Source of the DNA: Meconema thalassinum
Taxonomy: Eukaryota; Arthropoda; Insecta; Orthoptera; Tettigoniidae
Length of the DNA stretch: 64,000 nt
Assembly (NCBI GenBank): GCA_946902985.2
Contig: OX336397.1
Span: forward strand, 187,926,813-187,990,812
Direction of reading: 5' to 3'
Below, one piece after another: positions 51,378-63,100 of this stretch (positions are counted from its first letter, which is position 1; each line of letters starts with the position of its first letter). A program made the position numbers and the translations under genes. Below the pieces are notes generated by a model that saw nothing but the letters and a program-made list of their open reading frames with translations, did not search any database and was not told where the DNA came from.

Positions 51378-52216
51378 TCTGTAGGGAGTTTGAGAGCTCA
51401 TTCTGGTGCCACCTCGCCTGTATGGCCTGGCATCTTATATTCACAGGCGGCCCTAGCAAGGATTCCAAGAGGTTCGAGAGCTGATTGAGGCGCCCCCTCC
51501 CATGTATGGCTGGGCATCTTATATTCAGAGGGGGCCCTAGCAAGGTTTCCAGGATGTGCGAGAACTCATTGTGGTGCCCCCTCCCCTGTATGGCTGGGCA
51601 TCTTATATTCAGAGGGGAACCTAGCAAGGTTTCCAGGATGTGCGAGAGCTCATTGTGGTGCCCCCTACCCTGTATGGCTGGGCATCTTATATTCAGAAGG
51701 GGCCCTAGCAAGGTCTCTAGGGGGTGTAAGAGCTCATTGTGGTGCCCCCTCCCCTGTATGGCTGGGCATCTTATATTCAGAGGTGGCCCTAGCAAGGTTT
51801 CCAGGGGGTGTGAGAGCTCATTGTGGCGCCCCCTCGTCTGTATGGCCGGGCATTTTATATTCAGAGGGGGCCCTAGCAAGGTTTCCAGGAGGTGCGAGAG
51901 CTCATTGAGGCGCCTCCACCCCTTGATGGCTGGGCATCATATATTCAGAGGGAGCCCTAGCAAGGATTCCAGGTGGTGCGAGAGCTCATTGTGGCGCCCC
52001 CTCCCCTGTATGGCCGGGTGTCTTATATTCAGAGGGGGCCCTAGCAAGGTGACCGGGGGGTTCGAAAGCTCATTGTGGCGCCCCCTCCCCTGTATGGACG
52101 GGTGTCTTATATTCAGAGGGGGCTCTAGCAAGGTGACGGGGGGTTCGAGAGCTCATGGTGGCCCCCTCTCCCCTGTATGGCCGAGTATCTTATATTCACA
52201 GGGGGCCCTAGCAAGA

Positions 52217-52302
52217 TTTCCAAGGGGTGTGAGACCACATTGTGGCGCCCCCTCCCCGTTTTGGCTGGGCATCTTATAAAATCAGAGGGGCCCCAAGCAA
52301 GG
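52217..52302 (+). repeat. TATAAAA-bearing monomer (U9, second)
   Basis: TATAAAA at 52275-52281, inside the first copy of the large duplication. Confidence 0.8.
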
Positions 52303-53459
52303 TTTCCAGCGGGGGTGAGAGCTCATTGTGGTGCCCCCTGTCCTGTATGGCCGGGCATCTTATATTCAGAGGGGGCCCTAGCAAGGTTTCCAGGGGATAC
52401 GAGATCTCATTGTGGTGCCCCCACCCCTGTATAGCTGGGCATCTTATATTCAGAGGGGGCCCTAGCAGGGTTTCCAGGAGGGGCGAGAGCTCACTGTGGT
52501 GCCCCCTCCCCTGTATGGCTGGGCATCTTATATTCATAGGGGGCCCTAGCAAGGCTTCTAGTAGTTGCGAGAGTTCATTGTGGTGCCCCCTCCCCTGTAT
52601 GGCTGGGCATCTTATATTCAGAGGGGGCCCTAGCAAGGTTTCCAGGAGGTGCGAGAGCTCATTGTGGTGCCCCCTCCCCTGTATGGCTGGGCATCTTATA
52701 TTCAGAGGTGGCCCTAGCAGGGTTTCCAAGAGGTGCGGGAGCTCATTGTGGTGCCCCCTCCCCTGTATGGCTGGGCATCTTACATTCAGAGGGGGCCCTA
52801 GCAAGGCTTCTAGGAGTTGCGAGAATTCATTGTGGTGCCCCTCCCCTGTATGGTTGGGCATCTTATATTCAGAGGTGGCCATAGCAAAGTTTCCAGGAAG
52901 TGCGAGAGCTCATTGTGGTGCCCCCTCCCCTGTATGGCTGGGCATCTTATATTCAGAGGTGGCCATAGCAAAGTTTCCAGGAAGTGCGAGAGCTCATTGT
53001 GTTGCCCCCTCCCCCGTATGGCTGGGCATCTTATATTCAGAGGGGGCCCTAGCAAGTTTTCCAGGGGTGTGAGAGCTCATTGTGGTGCCCCCTCCCCTGT
53101 ATGGCTGGGCATCTTATATTCAGAGCGGGCCCTAGCAAGGTCTCTAGGGGGTGTGAGAGCTCATTGTGGCGCCCCCTCGTCTGTATGGCCGGGAATCTTA
53201 TATTGAGAGGGGGCCCTAGCAAGATTTCCAGATGGTGCGAGAGCTCATTGTGGCGCACCCTCAACTGTATGGCTGGGCATCTTATATTCAGAGGGGGCCC
53301 TAGCATGGTCTCTAGGGGGTGTGAGAACTCATTGTGGCGCCCCCTCCGCTGTATGGCTGGGCATCTTATATTCAGAGGGGGCCCTAGCAAGGTTTCCAGG
53401 AGATGCGAGAGCTCATTGTGGTGCCCCCTCCCCTGTATGGCTGGGCATCTTATATTCAG

Positions 53460-54129
53460 AGAGGCCCTAGCAAGGTTTCCAGGTGGTGTGAGAGCTCATT
53501 GTGGCGCTCCCTCCCCTGTATGGCTGGGCATCTTATATTCAGAGCGGGCCCTAGCAAGGTTTCCAGTGGGTGCGAGAGCTCATTGTGGTGCCACCTCCCC
53601 TGTATGGCTGGGCATCTTATATTCAGAGCGGGCCCTAGCAAGGTTTCCAGTGGGTGCGAGAGCTCATTGTGGCGCTCCCTTCCCTGTATGGCTGGGCATC
53701 TTATATTCAGAGGGGCCCTAGCAAGTTTCCCAGGAGGTGCGAGAGCTCATTGTGGTGCCCCCTCCCATGTATGGCTGGGTATCTTATATTCAGAGGGGGC
53801 CCTAGCAAGGTCTCTAGGGAGTGTGAGAGCTCATTTTGGTGCCAACTCGCCTGTATGGCCTGGCATCTTATATTCAGAGGGGGCCCTAGCAGGGTTTCCA
53901 GGAGGTGCGAGAGTTCATTGTGGCGCCCCCACCCCTGTATGGCTGGACATCTTATATTCAGAGGGGGCCCTAGCAAGGCTTCTAGTATTTGCGAGAGTTC
54001 ATTGTGGTGCCCCCTCCCCTGTCTGGCTGGGCATCTTATATTCAGAGGGGAACCTAGCAAGGTTTCCAGGATGTGCGAGAGCTCATTGTGGTGCCCCCTC
54101 CCATGTATGGCTGGGCATCTTATATTCAG
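53460..54129 (+). repeat. 670-bp tandem duplication, copy 1
   Basis: Eight monomers starting at GAGAGGCCCTAGCAAGG. By eye it differs from the next 670 bp at one position (GCAAGTTTCCCAGG near 53,724 against GCAAGATTCCCAGG near 54,394). Confidence 0.88.
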
Positions 54130-54799
54130 AGAGGCCCTAGCAAGGTTTCCAGGTGGTGTGAGAGCTCATTGTGGCGCTCCCTCCCCTGTATGGCTGGGCA
54201 TCTTATATTCAGAGCGGGCCCTAGCAAGGTTTCCAGTGGGTGCGAGAGCTCATTGTGGTGCCACCTCCCCTGTATGGCTGGGCATCTTATATTCAGAGCG
54301 GGCCCTAGCAAGGTTTCCAGTGGGTGCGAGAGCTCATTGTGGCGCTCCCTTCCCTGTATGGCTGGGCATCTTATATTCAGAGGGGCCCTAGCAAGATTCC
54401 CAGGAGGTGCGAGAGCTCATTGTGGTGCCCCCTCCCATGTATGGCTGGGTATCTTATATTCAGAGGGGGCCCTAGCAAGGTCTCTAGGGAGTGTGAGAGC
54501 TCATTTTGGTGCCAACTCGCCTGTATGGCCTGGCATCTTATATTCAGAGGGGGCCCTAGCAGGGTTTCCAGGAGGTGCGAGAGTTCATTGTGGCGCCCCC
54601 ACCCCTGTATGGCTGGACATCTTATATTCAGAGGGGGCCCTAGCAAGGCTTCTAGTATTTGCGAGAGTTCATTGTGGTGCCCCCTCCCCTGTCTGGCTGG
54701 GCATCTTATATTCAGAGGGGAACCTAGCAAGGTTTCCAGGATGTGCGAGAGCTCATTGTGGTGCCCCCTCCCATGTATGGCTGGGCATCTTATATTCAG
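54130..54799 (+). repeat. 670-bp tandem duplication, copy 2
   Basis: Directly adjoins copy 1. The same segment also begins the 49,760 block and recurs in part at 59,334-59,765. Near-identity of neighbouring copies marks this as one of the youngest events in the window. Confidence 0.88.
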
Positions 54800-55740
54800 A
54801 GGGGGCCCTAGCAAGGTCTCTAGGGAGTGTGAGAGCTCATTCTGGTGCCACCTCGCCTGTATGGCCTGGCATCTTATATTCAGAGGGGGCCCTAGCAGGG
54901 TTTCCAGGAGGTGCGAGAGTTCATTGTGGCGCCCCCTCCCCTGTATGGCTGGGCATCTTATATTCAGAGGGGGCCCTAGCAAGGTTTCCAGTAGGTGCGA
55001 GAGTTCATTGTTGTGCCCCCTCCCCTGTCTGGCAGGGCATCTTATATTCAGAGGGGGCCCTAGCAGGGTTTCCAGGAGGTGCGAGAGTTCATTGTGGCGC
55101 CCCCTCCCCTGTATGGCTGGGCATCTTATATTCAGAGGGGGCCCTAGCAAGGCTTCTAGTATTTGCGAGAGTTCATTGTGGTGCCCCCTCCCCTGTATGG
55201 CTGGGCATCTTATATTCAGAGGGGAACCTAGCAAGGTTTCCAGGATGTGCGAGAGCTCATTGTGGTGCCCCCTCCCATGTATGGCTGGGCATCTTATATT
55301 CAGAGGGGGCCCTAGCAAGGTCTCTAGGGAGTGTGAGAGCTCATTCTGGTGCCACCTCGCCTGTATGGCGTGGCATCTTATATTCAGAGGGGGCCCTAGC
55401 AGGGTTTCCAGGAGGTGCGAGAGTTCATTGTGGCGCCCCCTCCCCTGTATGGCTGGGCATCTTATATTCAGAGGGGGCCCTAGCAAGGTTTCCAGTAGGT
55501 GCGAGAGTTCATTGTTGTGCCCCCTCCCCTGTCTGGCAGGGCATCTTATATTCAGAGGGGGCCCTAGCAGGGTTTCCAGGAGGTGCGAGAGTTCATTGTG
55601 GCGCCCCCTCCCCTGTATGGCTGGGCATCTTATATTCAGAGGGGGCCCTAGCAAGGCTTCTAGTATTTGCGAGAGTTCATTGTGGTGCCCCCTCCCCTGT
55701 ATGGCTGGGCATCTTATATTCAGAGGGGGCCCTAGCAAGG
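54733..55740 (+). repeat. 504-bp six-monomer repeat, duplicated pair
   Basis: The same two copies carried in the second half of the large duplication (54,733-55,236 and 55,237-55,740), each 4,363 bp from its counterpart. Both pairs carry the same one-base difference between first and second copy (TGGCCTGGC against TGGCGTGGC), so the 504-bp doubling came before the 4.36-kb duplication. Confidence 0.85.
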
Positions 55741-56495
55741 TCTGTAGGGAGTTTGAGAGCTCATTCTGGTGCCACCTCGCCTGTATGGCCTGGCATCTTA
55801 TATTCACAGGCGGCCCTAGCAAGGATTCCAAGAGGTTCGAGAGCTGATTGAGGCGCCCCCTCCCATGTATGGCTGGGCATCTTATATTCAGAGGGGGCCC
55901 TAGCAAGGTTTCCAGGATGTGCGAGAACTCATTGTGGTGCCCCCTCCCCTGTATGGCTGGGCATCTTATATTCAGAGGGGAACCTAGCAAGGTTTCCAGG
56001 ATGTGCGAGAGCTCATTGTGGTGCCCCCTCCCCTGTATAGCTGGGCATCTTATATTCAGAAGGGGCCCTAGCAAGGTCTCTAGGGGGTGTAAGAGCTCAT
56101 TGTGGTGCCCCCTCCCCTGTATGGCTGGGCAACTTATATTCAGAGGTGGCCCTAGCAAGGTTTCCAGGGGGTGTGAGAGCTCATTGTGGCGCCCCCTCGT
56201 CTGTATGGCCGGGCATTTTATATTCAGAGGGGGCCCTAGCAAGGTTTCCAGGAGGTGCGAGAGCTCATTGAGGCGCCCCCACCCCTTGATGGCTGGGCAT
56301 CATATATTCAGAGGGGGCCCTAGCAAGGATTCCAGGTGGTGCGAGAGCTCATTGTGGCGCCCCCTCCCCTGTATGGACGGGTGTCTTATATTCAGAGGGG
56401 GCTCTAGCAAGGTGACGGGGGGTTCGAGAGCTCATGGTGGCCCCCTCTCCCCTGTATGGCCGAGTATCTTATATTCACAGGGGGCCCTAGCAAGA

Positions 56496-56581
56496 TTTCC
56501 AAGGGGTGTGAGACCACATTGTGGCGCCCCCTCCCCGTTTTGGCTGGGCATCTTATAAAATCAGAGGGGCCCCAAGCAAGG
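56496..56581 (+). repeat. TATAAAA-bearing monomer (U9, third)
   Basis: TATAAAA at 56554-56560, the duplicate of the 52,217 monomer at +4,279. Confidence 0.8.
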
Positions 56582-57999
56582 TTTCCAGCGGGGGTGAGAG
56601 CTCATTGTGGTGCCCCCTGTCCTGTATGGCCGGGCATCTTATATTCAGAGGGGGCCCTAGCAAGGTTTCCAGGGGATACGAGATCTCATTGTGGTGCCCC
56701 CACCCCTGTATAGCTGGGCATCTTATATTCAGAGGGGGCCCTAGCAGGGTTTCCAGGAGGGGCGAGAGCTCACTGTGGTGCCCCCTCCCCTGTATGGCTG
56801 GGCATCTTATATTCATAGGGGGCCCTAGCAAGGCTTCTAGTAGTTGCGAGAGTTCATTGTGGTGCCCCCTCCCCAGTATGGCTGGGCATCTTATATTCAG
56901 AGGGGGCCCTAGCAAGGTTTCCAGGAGGTGCGAGAGCTCATTGTGGTGCCCCCTCCCCTGTATGGCTGGGCATCTTATATTCAGAGGTGGCCCTAGCAGG
57001 GTTTCCAAGAGGTGCGGGAGCTCATTGTGGTGCCCCCTCCCCTGTATGGCTGGGCATCTTACATTCAGAGGGGGCCCTAGCAAGGCTTCTAGGAGTTGCG
57101 AGAGTTCATTGTGGTGCCCCTCCCCTGTATGGTTGGGCATCTTATATTCAGAGGTGGCCATAGCAAAGTTTCCAGGAAGTGCGAGAGCTCATTGTGGTGC
57201 CCCCTCCCCTGTATGGCTGGGCATCTTATATTCAGAGGTGGCCATAGCAAAGTTTCCAGGAAGTGCGAGAGCTCATTGTGTTGCCCCCTCCCCCGTATGG
57301 CTGGGCATCTTATATTCAGAGGGGGCCCTAGCAAGTTTTCCAGGGGTGTGAGAGCTCATTGTGGTGCCCCCTCCCCTGTATGGCTGGGCATCTTATATTC
57401 AGAGCGGGCCCTAGCAAGGTCTCTAGGGGGTGTGAGAGCTCATTGTGGCGCCCCCTCGTCTGTATGGCCGGGAATCTTATATTGAGAGGGGGCCCTAGCA
57501 AGATTTCCAGATGGTGCGAGAGCTCATTGTGGCGCACCCTCAACTGTATGGCTGGGCATCTTATATTCAGAGGGGGCCCTAGCATGGTCTCTAGGGGGTG
57601 TGAGAACTCATTGTGGCGCCCCCTCCGCTGTATGGCTGGGCATCTTATATTCAGAGGGGGCCCTAGCAAGGTTTCCAGGAGATGCGAGAGCTCATTGTGG
57701 TGCCCCCTCCCCTGTATGGCTGGGCATCTTATATTCAGAGGCGGCCCTAGCAGGGTTTCCAGGAGGTGCGAGGGTTCATTGTGGTGCCCCCTCCCCTGTA
57801 TGGCTGGGCATCTTATATTCAGAGGGGGCCCTAGCAAGGTTTCCAGGAGGTGTGAGAGTTCATTGTGGTGCCCCCTCCCCTGTCTGGCTGGGCATCTTAT
57901 ATTCAGAGGGGGCCCTAGCAGGGTTTCCAGGAGGTGCGAGAGTTCATTGTGGCGCCCCCTCCCCTGTATGGCTGGGCATCTTATATTCAGAGGGGGCCC

Positions 58000-59765
58000 T
58001 AGCAAGGCTTCTAGTATTTGCGAGAGTTCATTGTGGTGCCCCCTCCCCTGTATGGCTGGGCATCTTATATTCAGAGGGGGCCCTAGCAAGGTTCCCAGGA
58101 GGTGCGAGAGCTCATTGTGGCGCCCCCTCCCCTGTATGGCTGGGCATCTTATATTCAGAGGGGGCCCTAGCAAGGTCTGTAGGGAGTGGGAGAGCTCTTT
58201 CTGGTGCCACCTCGCCTGTATGGCCTGGAATCTTATATTCACAGGAGGCCCTAGCAAGGTTTCCAGGAGGTGCGAGAGCTGATTGAGGCGCCCCCTCCCA
58301 TGTATGGCTGGGCATCTTATATTCAGAGGGGGCCATAGCAAGGTTTCCAGGAAGTGCGAGATCTGATTGAGGCGCCCCCTCCCATGTATGGCTGGGCATC
58401 TTATATTCAGAGGTGGCCCTAGCAACGTTTCCAGGAGGTGCGAGAGCTGTTTGAGGCGCCCCCTCCCATGTATGGCTGGGCATCTTATATTCAGAGGGGG
58501 CCATAGCAAGGTTTCCAGGAGGTGCGAGATCTGATTGAGGCGCCCCCTCCTATGTATGGCTGGGCATCTTATATTCAGAGGGGGCCCTAGCAAGGCTTCC
58601 AGGAGTTGCGAGAGCTCATTGTGGTGCCCCCTCCCATGTATGGCCGGGTGTCTTATATTCGGAGGGGGCCCTAGCATTTTGACCGGGGGGTTCGAGAGCT
58701 CATGGTGGCCCCCTTTCCCCCTGTATGGCCGAGTATCTTATATTCAGAGGGGGCCCTAGCAAGATTTCCAAGGGGTCTGAGACCTCATTGTGGCGCCCCC
58801 TCCCCGTTTTGGCTGGGCATCTTATAAAATCAGAGGGGCCCCGAGCAAGGTTTCCAGCGGATGTGAGAGCTCATTGTGGTGCCCCCTCTCCTGTGTGGCC
58901 GGGCATCTTATATTCAGAGGGGGCCCTAGCAAGGTTTCCAGGGGATACGAGATCTCATTGTGGTGCCCCCACCGTTGTATGGCTGGGCATCTTATATTCA
59001 GAGGGGGCCCTAGCAGGGTTTCCAGGAGGGGCGAGAGGTCATTGTGGTGCCCCCTCCCCTGTATGGCTGGGCATCGTATATTCAGAGGGGGCCCTAGCAA
59101 GTTTTCCAGGAGGTGCGAGAGCTCATTGTGGTGCCCCCTCCCCTGTATGGCTGGGCATCTTAAATTCCGAGGGGGCACTAGCAAGGTTTCCAGGAGGTGC
59201 GAGAGCTCATTGTGGTGCCCCCTCCCCTGTATGGCTGGGCATCTTATATTCAGAGGTGGCCCTAGCAGGGTTTCCAAGAGTTGCGAGAGCTCATTGTGGT
59301 GCCCCCTCCCCTGTATGGCTGGGCATCTTATATTCAGAGAGGCCCTAGCAAGGTTTCCAGGTGGTGTGAGAGCTCATTGTGGCGCTCCCTCCCCTGTATG
59401 GCTGAGCATCTTATATTCAGAGCGGGCCCTAGCAAGGTTTCCAGTGGGTGCGAGAGCTCATTGTGGTGCCACCTCCCCTGTATGGCTGGGCATCTTATAT
59501 TCAGAGCGGGCCCTAGCAAGGTTTCCAGTGGGTGCGAGAGCTCATTGTGGCGCTCCCTTCCCTGTATGGCTGGGCATCTTATATTCAGAGGGGCCCTAGC
59601 AAGATTCCCAGGAGGTGCGAGAGCTCATTGTGGTGCCCCCTCCCATGTATGGCTGGGTATCTTATATTCAGAGGGGGCCCTAGCAAGGTCTCTAGGGAGT
59701 GTGAGAGCTCATTTTGGTGCCAACTCGCCTGTATGGCCTGGCATCTTATATTCAGAGGGGGCCCT
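58000..59765 (+). repeat. 1.76-kb dispersed duplication within U9, copy 2
   Basis: Carries the same private variants as copy 1, plus one extra C in CCCCCTTTCCCCCTG near 58,711. At about 59,765 it jumps from TCTCTAGGGAG/CCAACTCGCC monomers to sequence matching 46,487 onward. Confidence 0.85.
58765..58850 (+). repeat. TATAAAA-bearing monomer (U9, fourth)
   Basis: TATAAAA at 58823-58829, the duplicate of the 49,194 monomer at +9,571. Last copy in the window. Confidence 0.8.
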
Positions 59766-60105
59766 AGCAAGTTTTCCAGGAGGTGCGAGAGCTCATTGTG
59801 GTGCCCCCTCCCCTGTATGGCTGGGCATCTTATATTCCGAGGGGGCCCTAGCAAGGTTTCCAGGAGGTGCGAGAGCTCATTGTGGTGCCCCCTCCCCTGT
59901 ATGGCTGGGCATCTTATATTCAGAGGTGGCCCTAGCAGGGTTTCCAAGAGTTGCGAGAGCTCATTGTGGTGCCCCCTCCCCTGTATGGCTGGGCATCTTA
60001 TATTCAGAGGGCCCTAGCAAGGTTTCTAGGGGGTGCGAGAGCTCATTGTAGCGCACCCTCCCCTGTAAGGCTGGGCATCTTATATTCAGAGAGGCCCTAG
60101 CAAGG

Positions 60106-63100
60106 TTTCCTGGTGGTGTGAGAGCTCATTGTGGCGCTCCCTCCCCTGTATGGCTGGGCATCTTATATTCAGAGGGGCCCTAGCAAGGTTTCCAGTGGGT
60201 GCGAGAGCTCATTGTGATGCCCCCTCCCCTGTATGGCTGGGCATCTTATATTCAGAGGGGACCCTAGCAAGGTTTCCAGGGCGTGCGAGAGCTCATTGTG
60301 GCGCCCCTTACTCTGTATGGCTGTGCAACTTATATTCAGAGGGTGCCCTAGCAAGGTTTCCAAGGGGGGGGGGGGGCAGAGCACATTGTGGTGCCCCCTC
60401 CCTTTTATGGCTGGGTATCTTATATTCAGAGGGGACCCTAGCATGGTTTCCAGGGCGTGCGAGAGCTCATTGTGGCGCCCCTTACTCTGTATGGCTGTGC
60501 ATCTTATATTCGGAGGGTGCCCTAGCAAGGTTTCCAGGGGGGGGGGGGGGGGCGAGAGCATTTTGTAGTGCCCCTTCCTGTGTATGGCTGGGCATCTTAT
60601 ATTCAGAGGGGGCCCTAGCAAGGTCTCTAGGGGGTGTGAGAGCTCATTGTAGCGCTCCACCACTGTATGGCTGGGCATCTGATATTCAGAGGGGGCCCTA
60701 GCAAGGTTTCCAGGGCGTGCGAGAGCTCATTGTGGCGCCCCTTACTCTGTATGGCTGTGCATCTTATACTCAGAGGGTGCCCTAGCAAGGTTTCCAGGGG
60801 GGGCCAGAGCACTTTGTGGTGCCCCCTCCCTTTTATGGCTGGGCATCTTATATTCAGAGGGGACCCTAGCAAGGTTTCCAGGGCGTGCGAGAGCTCATTG
60901 TGGCGCCCCTTACTCTGTATGGCTGTGCATCTTATATTCGGAGGGTGCCCTAGCAAGGTTTCCAGGGGGGGGGGGCGAGAGCATTTTGTAGCGCCCCTTC
61001 CTGTGTATGGCTGGGCATCTTATATTCAGAGGGGGCCCTAGCAAGGTTTCCAGGAGGTGCGAGAGCTCATTCTGGTGCCTCTTCCCCTGTATGGCTGGGC
61101 ATCTTATATTCAGAGCAGGCCCTAGCATGGTCTCTAGGGGGTGTGAGAACTCATTGTGGCGCCCCCTCCGCTGTATGGCTGGGCATCTTTTATTCAGAGG
61201 GGGCCCTAGCATGGTCTCTAGGGAGTGTGAGAGCCCACTCTGGTGCCCCCTCCCCTGTATGGCTGGGCATCTTATATTCAGAGGGGGCCATAGCAAAGTT
61301 TCCAGGAAGTGCGAGAGCTCATTGTGGTGCCCCCTCCCCTGAATGGCCGGGCATCTTATATTCAGAGGGGGCCCTAGCAAGATTTCCAGATGGTGCGAGA
61401 GCTCATTGTGGCGCACCCTCAACTGTATGGCTGGGCATCTTATATTCAGAGGGGGTCCTAGCATGGTCTCTAGGGGGTGTGAGAACTCATTGTGGCGCCC
61501 CCTCCGCTGTATGGCTGGGCATCTTATATTCAGAGGGGGCTCTAGCAAGGTTTCCAGGAGGTGCGAGAGCTCATTGTGGTGCCCCCTCCCCTGTATCGCT
61601 GGGCATCTTATATTCAGAGGCGGCCTTGCAGGTTTTCCAGGAGGTGCGAGGGTTCATTGTGGTGCCCACTCCCCTGTATGGCTGGGCATCTTATATTCAG
61701 AGGGGGCCCTAGCAAGGCTTCTAGGAGTTGCGAGAGCTCATTCTGGTGCCCCCTCCCCTGTATGGCTGGGCATCCTAGATTCAGAGGCGGCCCTAGCAGG
61801 GTTTCCAGGAGGTGCGAGAGCTCATTGTCGTGCCCCCTCCCCTGTATGGCTGGGCATCTTATATTCAGAGGGGGCCCTAGCAAGGCTTCTAGTAGTTGCG
61901 AGAGTTCATTGTGTTGCCCCCTCCCCTGTCTGGCTGGGCATCTTATATTCAGAGGGGGCCCTAGCAAGGCTTCTAGGAGTTGCGAGAGCTCATTGTGGTG
62001 CCCCTCCCCTGTATGGCTGGGCATCTTATATTCAGAGGTGGCCATAGCATAGTTTCCAGGAAGTGCGAGAGCTCATTGTGGTGCCCCCTCCCCTGTATGG
62101 CTGGGCATCTTATATTCAGAGGTGGCCATAGCAAAGTTCCCAGGAAGTGCGAGAGCTCATTGTGGTGCCCCCTCCCCCGTATGGCTGGGCATCTTATATT
62201 CAGAGGGGGCCATAGCAAGGTTTACAGGAGGTGCGAGAGCTCATTGTGGTGCCCCCTCCCCTGTATGGCTGGGCATCTTATATTCAGAGCGGGCCCTAGC
62301 AAAGTCTCTAGGGGGTGTGAGAGCTCATTGTGGCGCCCCCTCGTCTGTATGGCCGGGCATCTTATATTCAGAGGGAGCCCTAGCAAGATTTCCAGATGGT
62401 GCGAGAGCTCATTGTGGCGCACCCTCAACTGTATGGCTGGGCATCTTATATTCAGAGGGGGCCCTAGCATGGTCTCTAGGGGGTGTGAGAACTCATTGTG
62501 GCGCCCCCTCCGCTGTATGGCTGGGCATCTTATATCCACACGGGGCCCTAGCAAGGTTTCCAGATGGTGCGAGAGCTCATTGTGTGGCCCCCTCCCCTGT
62601 ATGGCTGGGCATCTTATATTCAGTGGGGGCCCTAGCAAGGTCGCTAGGGGGTGTGAGAGCTCATTGTAGCGCTCCACCACTGTATGGCTGGGCATCTGAT
62701 ATTCAGAGGGGGCCCTAGCAAGGTTTCCAGATGGTGCGAGAGCTCATTGTGGCGCCCCCTTCCCTGTATGGCTGGGCATCTTATATTCAGAGCAGGCCCT
62801 AGCAAGGTTTCAAGGGGGTTCGAGAGCTCATTGGGGGGCCCCCTCCTATGTATGGCTGGGCATCTTATATTCAGAGCAGGCCCTAGTAAGGTTTCCAAGA
62901 GGTGCGAGAGCTCATTGCGGCGCCCCCTTCCCTGTATGGCTGGGCATCTTATATTAAGAGCGGCCCTAGCAAGGTCTCTAGGGGGTGTGAGAGCTCATTG
63001 TGGCGCCCCCTCGTCTGTATGGCCGGGCATCTTATATTCAGAGGGGGCCCTAGCAAGGTTTCCAGGTGGTGCGAGAGTTCATTGTGGTGCCCCCTCCCCG

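Larger units (their letters stand above)
50014..51879 (-). other. 621-codon open frame, not considered a gene
   Basis: The longest open frame, repeated at 54377-56242. It encodes 28-residue repeats of the form LETLLGPPLNIRCPAIQGRG with HHNELSHL. It is open because this frame of the consensus has no stop and most monomers here are exactly 84 bp. It has no signal peptide, conserved catalytic residues or recognisable domain, and other frames are equally open. Its start and end fall where monomers lose or gain single bases. Translation of a satellite transcript cannot be excluded, but nothing supports it. Confidence 0.85.
49760..53460 (+). repeat. 4.36-kb-period duplication, copy 1
   Basis: Matches 54,123-57,739. 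The offset is 4,363 up to about 52,010 and 4,279 after about 52,100. The change is exactly one 84-bp monomer, a GACCGGGGGGTTCGAAAG type present here and absent from copy 2. Contains the 336-bp and 504-bp sub-repeats. Confidence 0.88.
54073..55851 (+). other. 592-codon open frame, not considered a gene
   Basis: Overlaps a second open plus-strand frame (54324-55847, 507 codons) and the minus-strand frame of 54377-56242. Three long open frames over the same DNA is what a stop-poor tandem repeat with period divisible by three produces. The 28-residue unit reads VWLGILYSEGALARFPGG followed by ARVHCGAPSP. I do not recognise it. Confidence 0.85.
54123..57739 (+). repeat. 4.36-kb-period duplication, copy 2
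   Basis: Lacks one monomer near 56,370 relative to copy 1. Homology ends at about 57,739, where copy 2 reads GAGGCGGCCCTAGCAGG and copy 1 (53,460) reads GAGAGGCCCTAGCAAGG. Confidence 0.88.
46828..60105 (+). repeat. Higher-order unit U9 (13,278 bp), expanded
   Basis: The first 1.6 kb repeats the start of U7. At about 48,436 it switches to material not seen in U1-U8: CTTCTAGTATTTGCG monomers, TTTCCAGTGGGTGCG monomers and a 504-bp six-monomer repeat. A segment of about 3.7 kb is present twice at +4,363/+4,279, a 670-bp segment is tandemly duplicated between them, and 48,430-50,194 recurs at 58,000-59,765. It ends in about 340 bp identical in type to the end of U8. There are four TATAAAA monomers. 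Confidence 0.85.

Noticed and set aside
50014..56242. Repetitive protein gene(s) encoded by 500-600-codon open frames
   Set aside because: Open frames exist on both strands and in two plus frames over the same DNA. Indels of 1-5 nt are tolerated throughout, no start context or recognisable domain is present, and equal lengths in different units reflect duplication.
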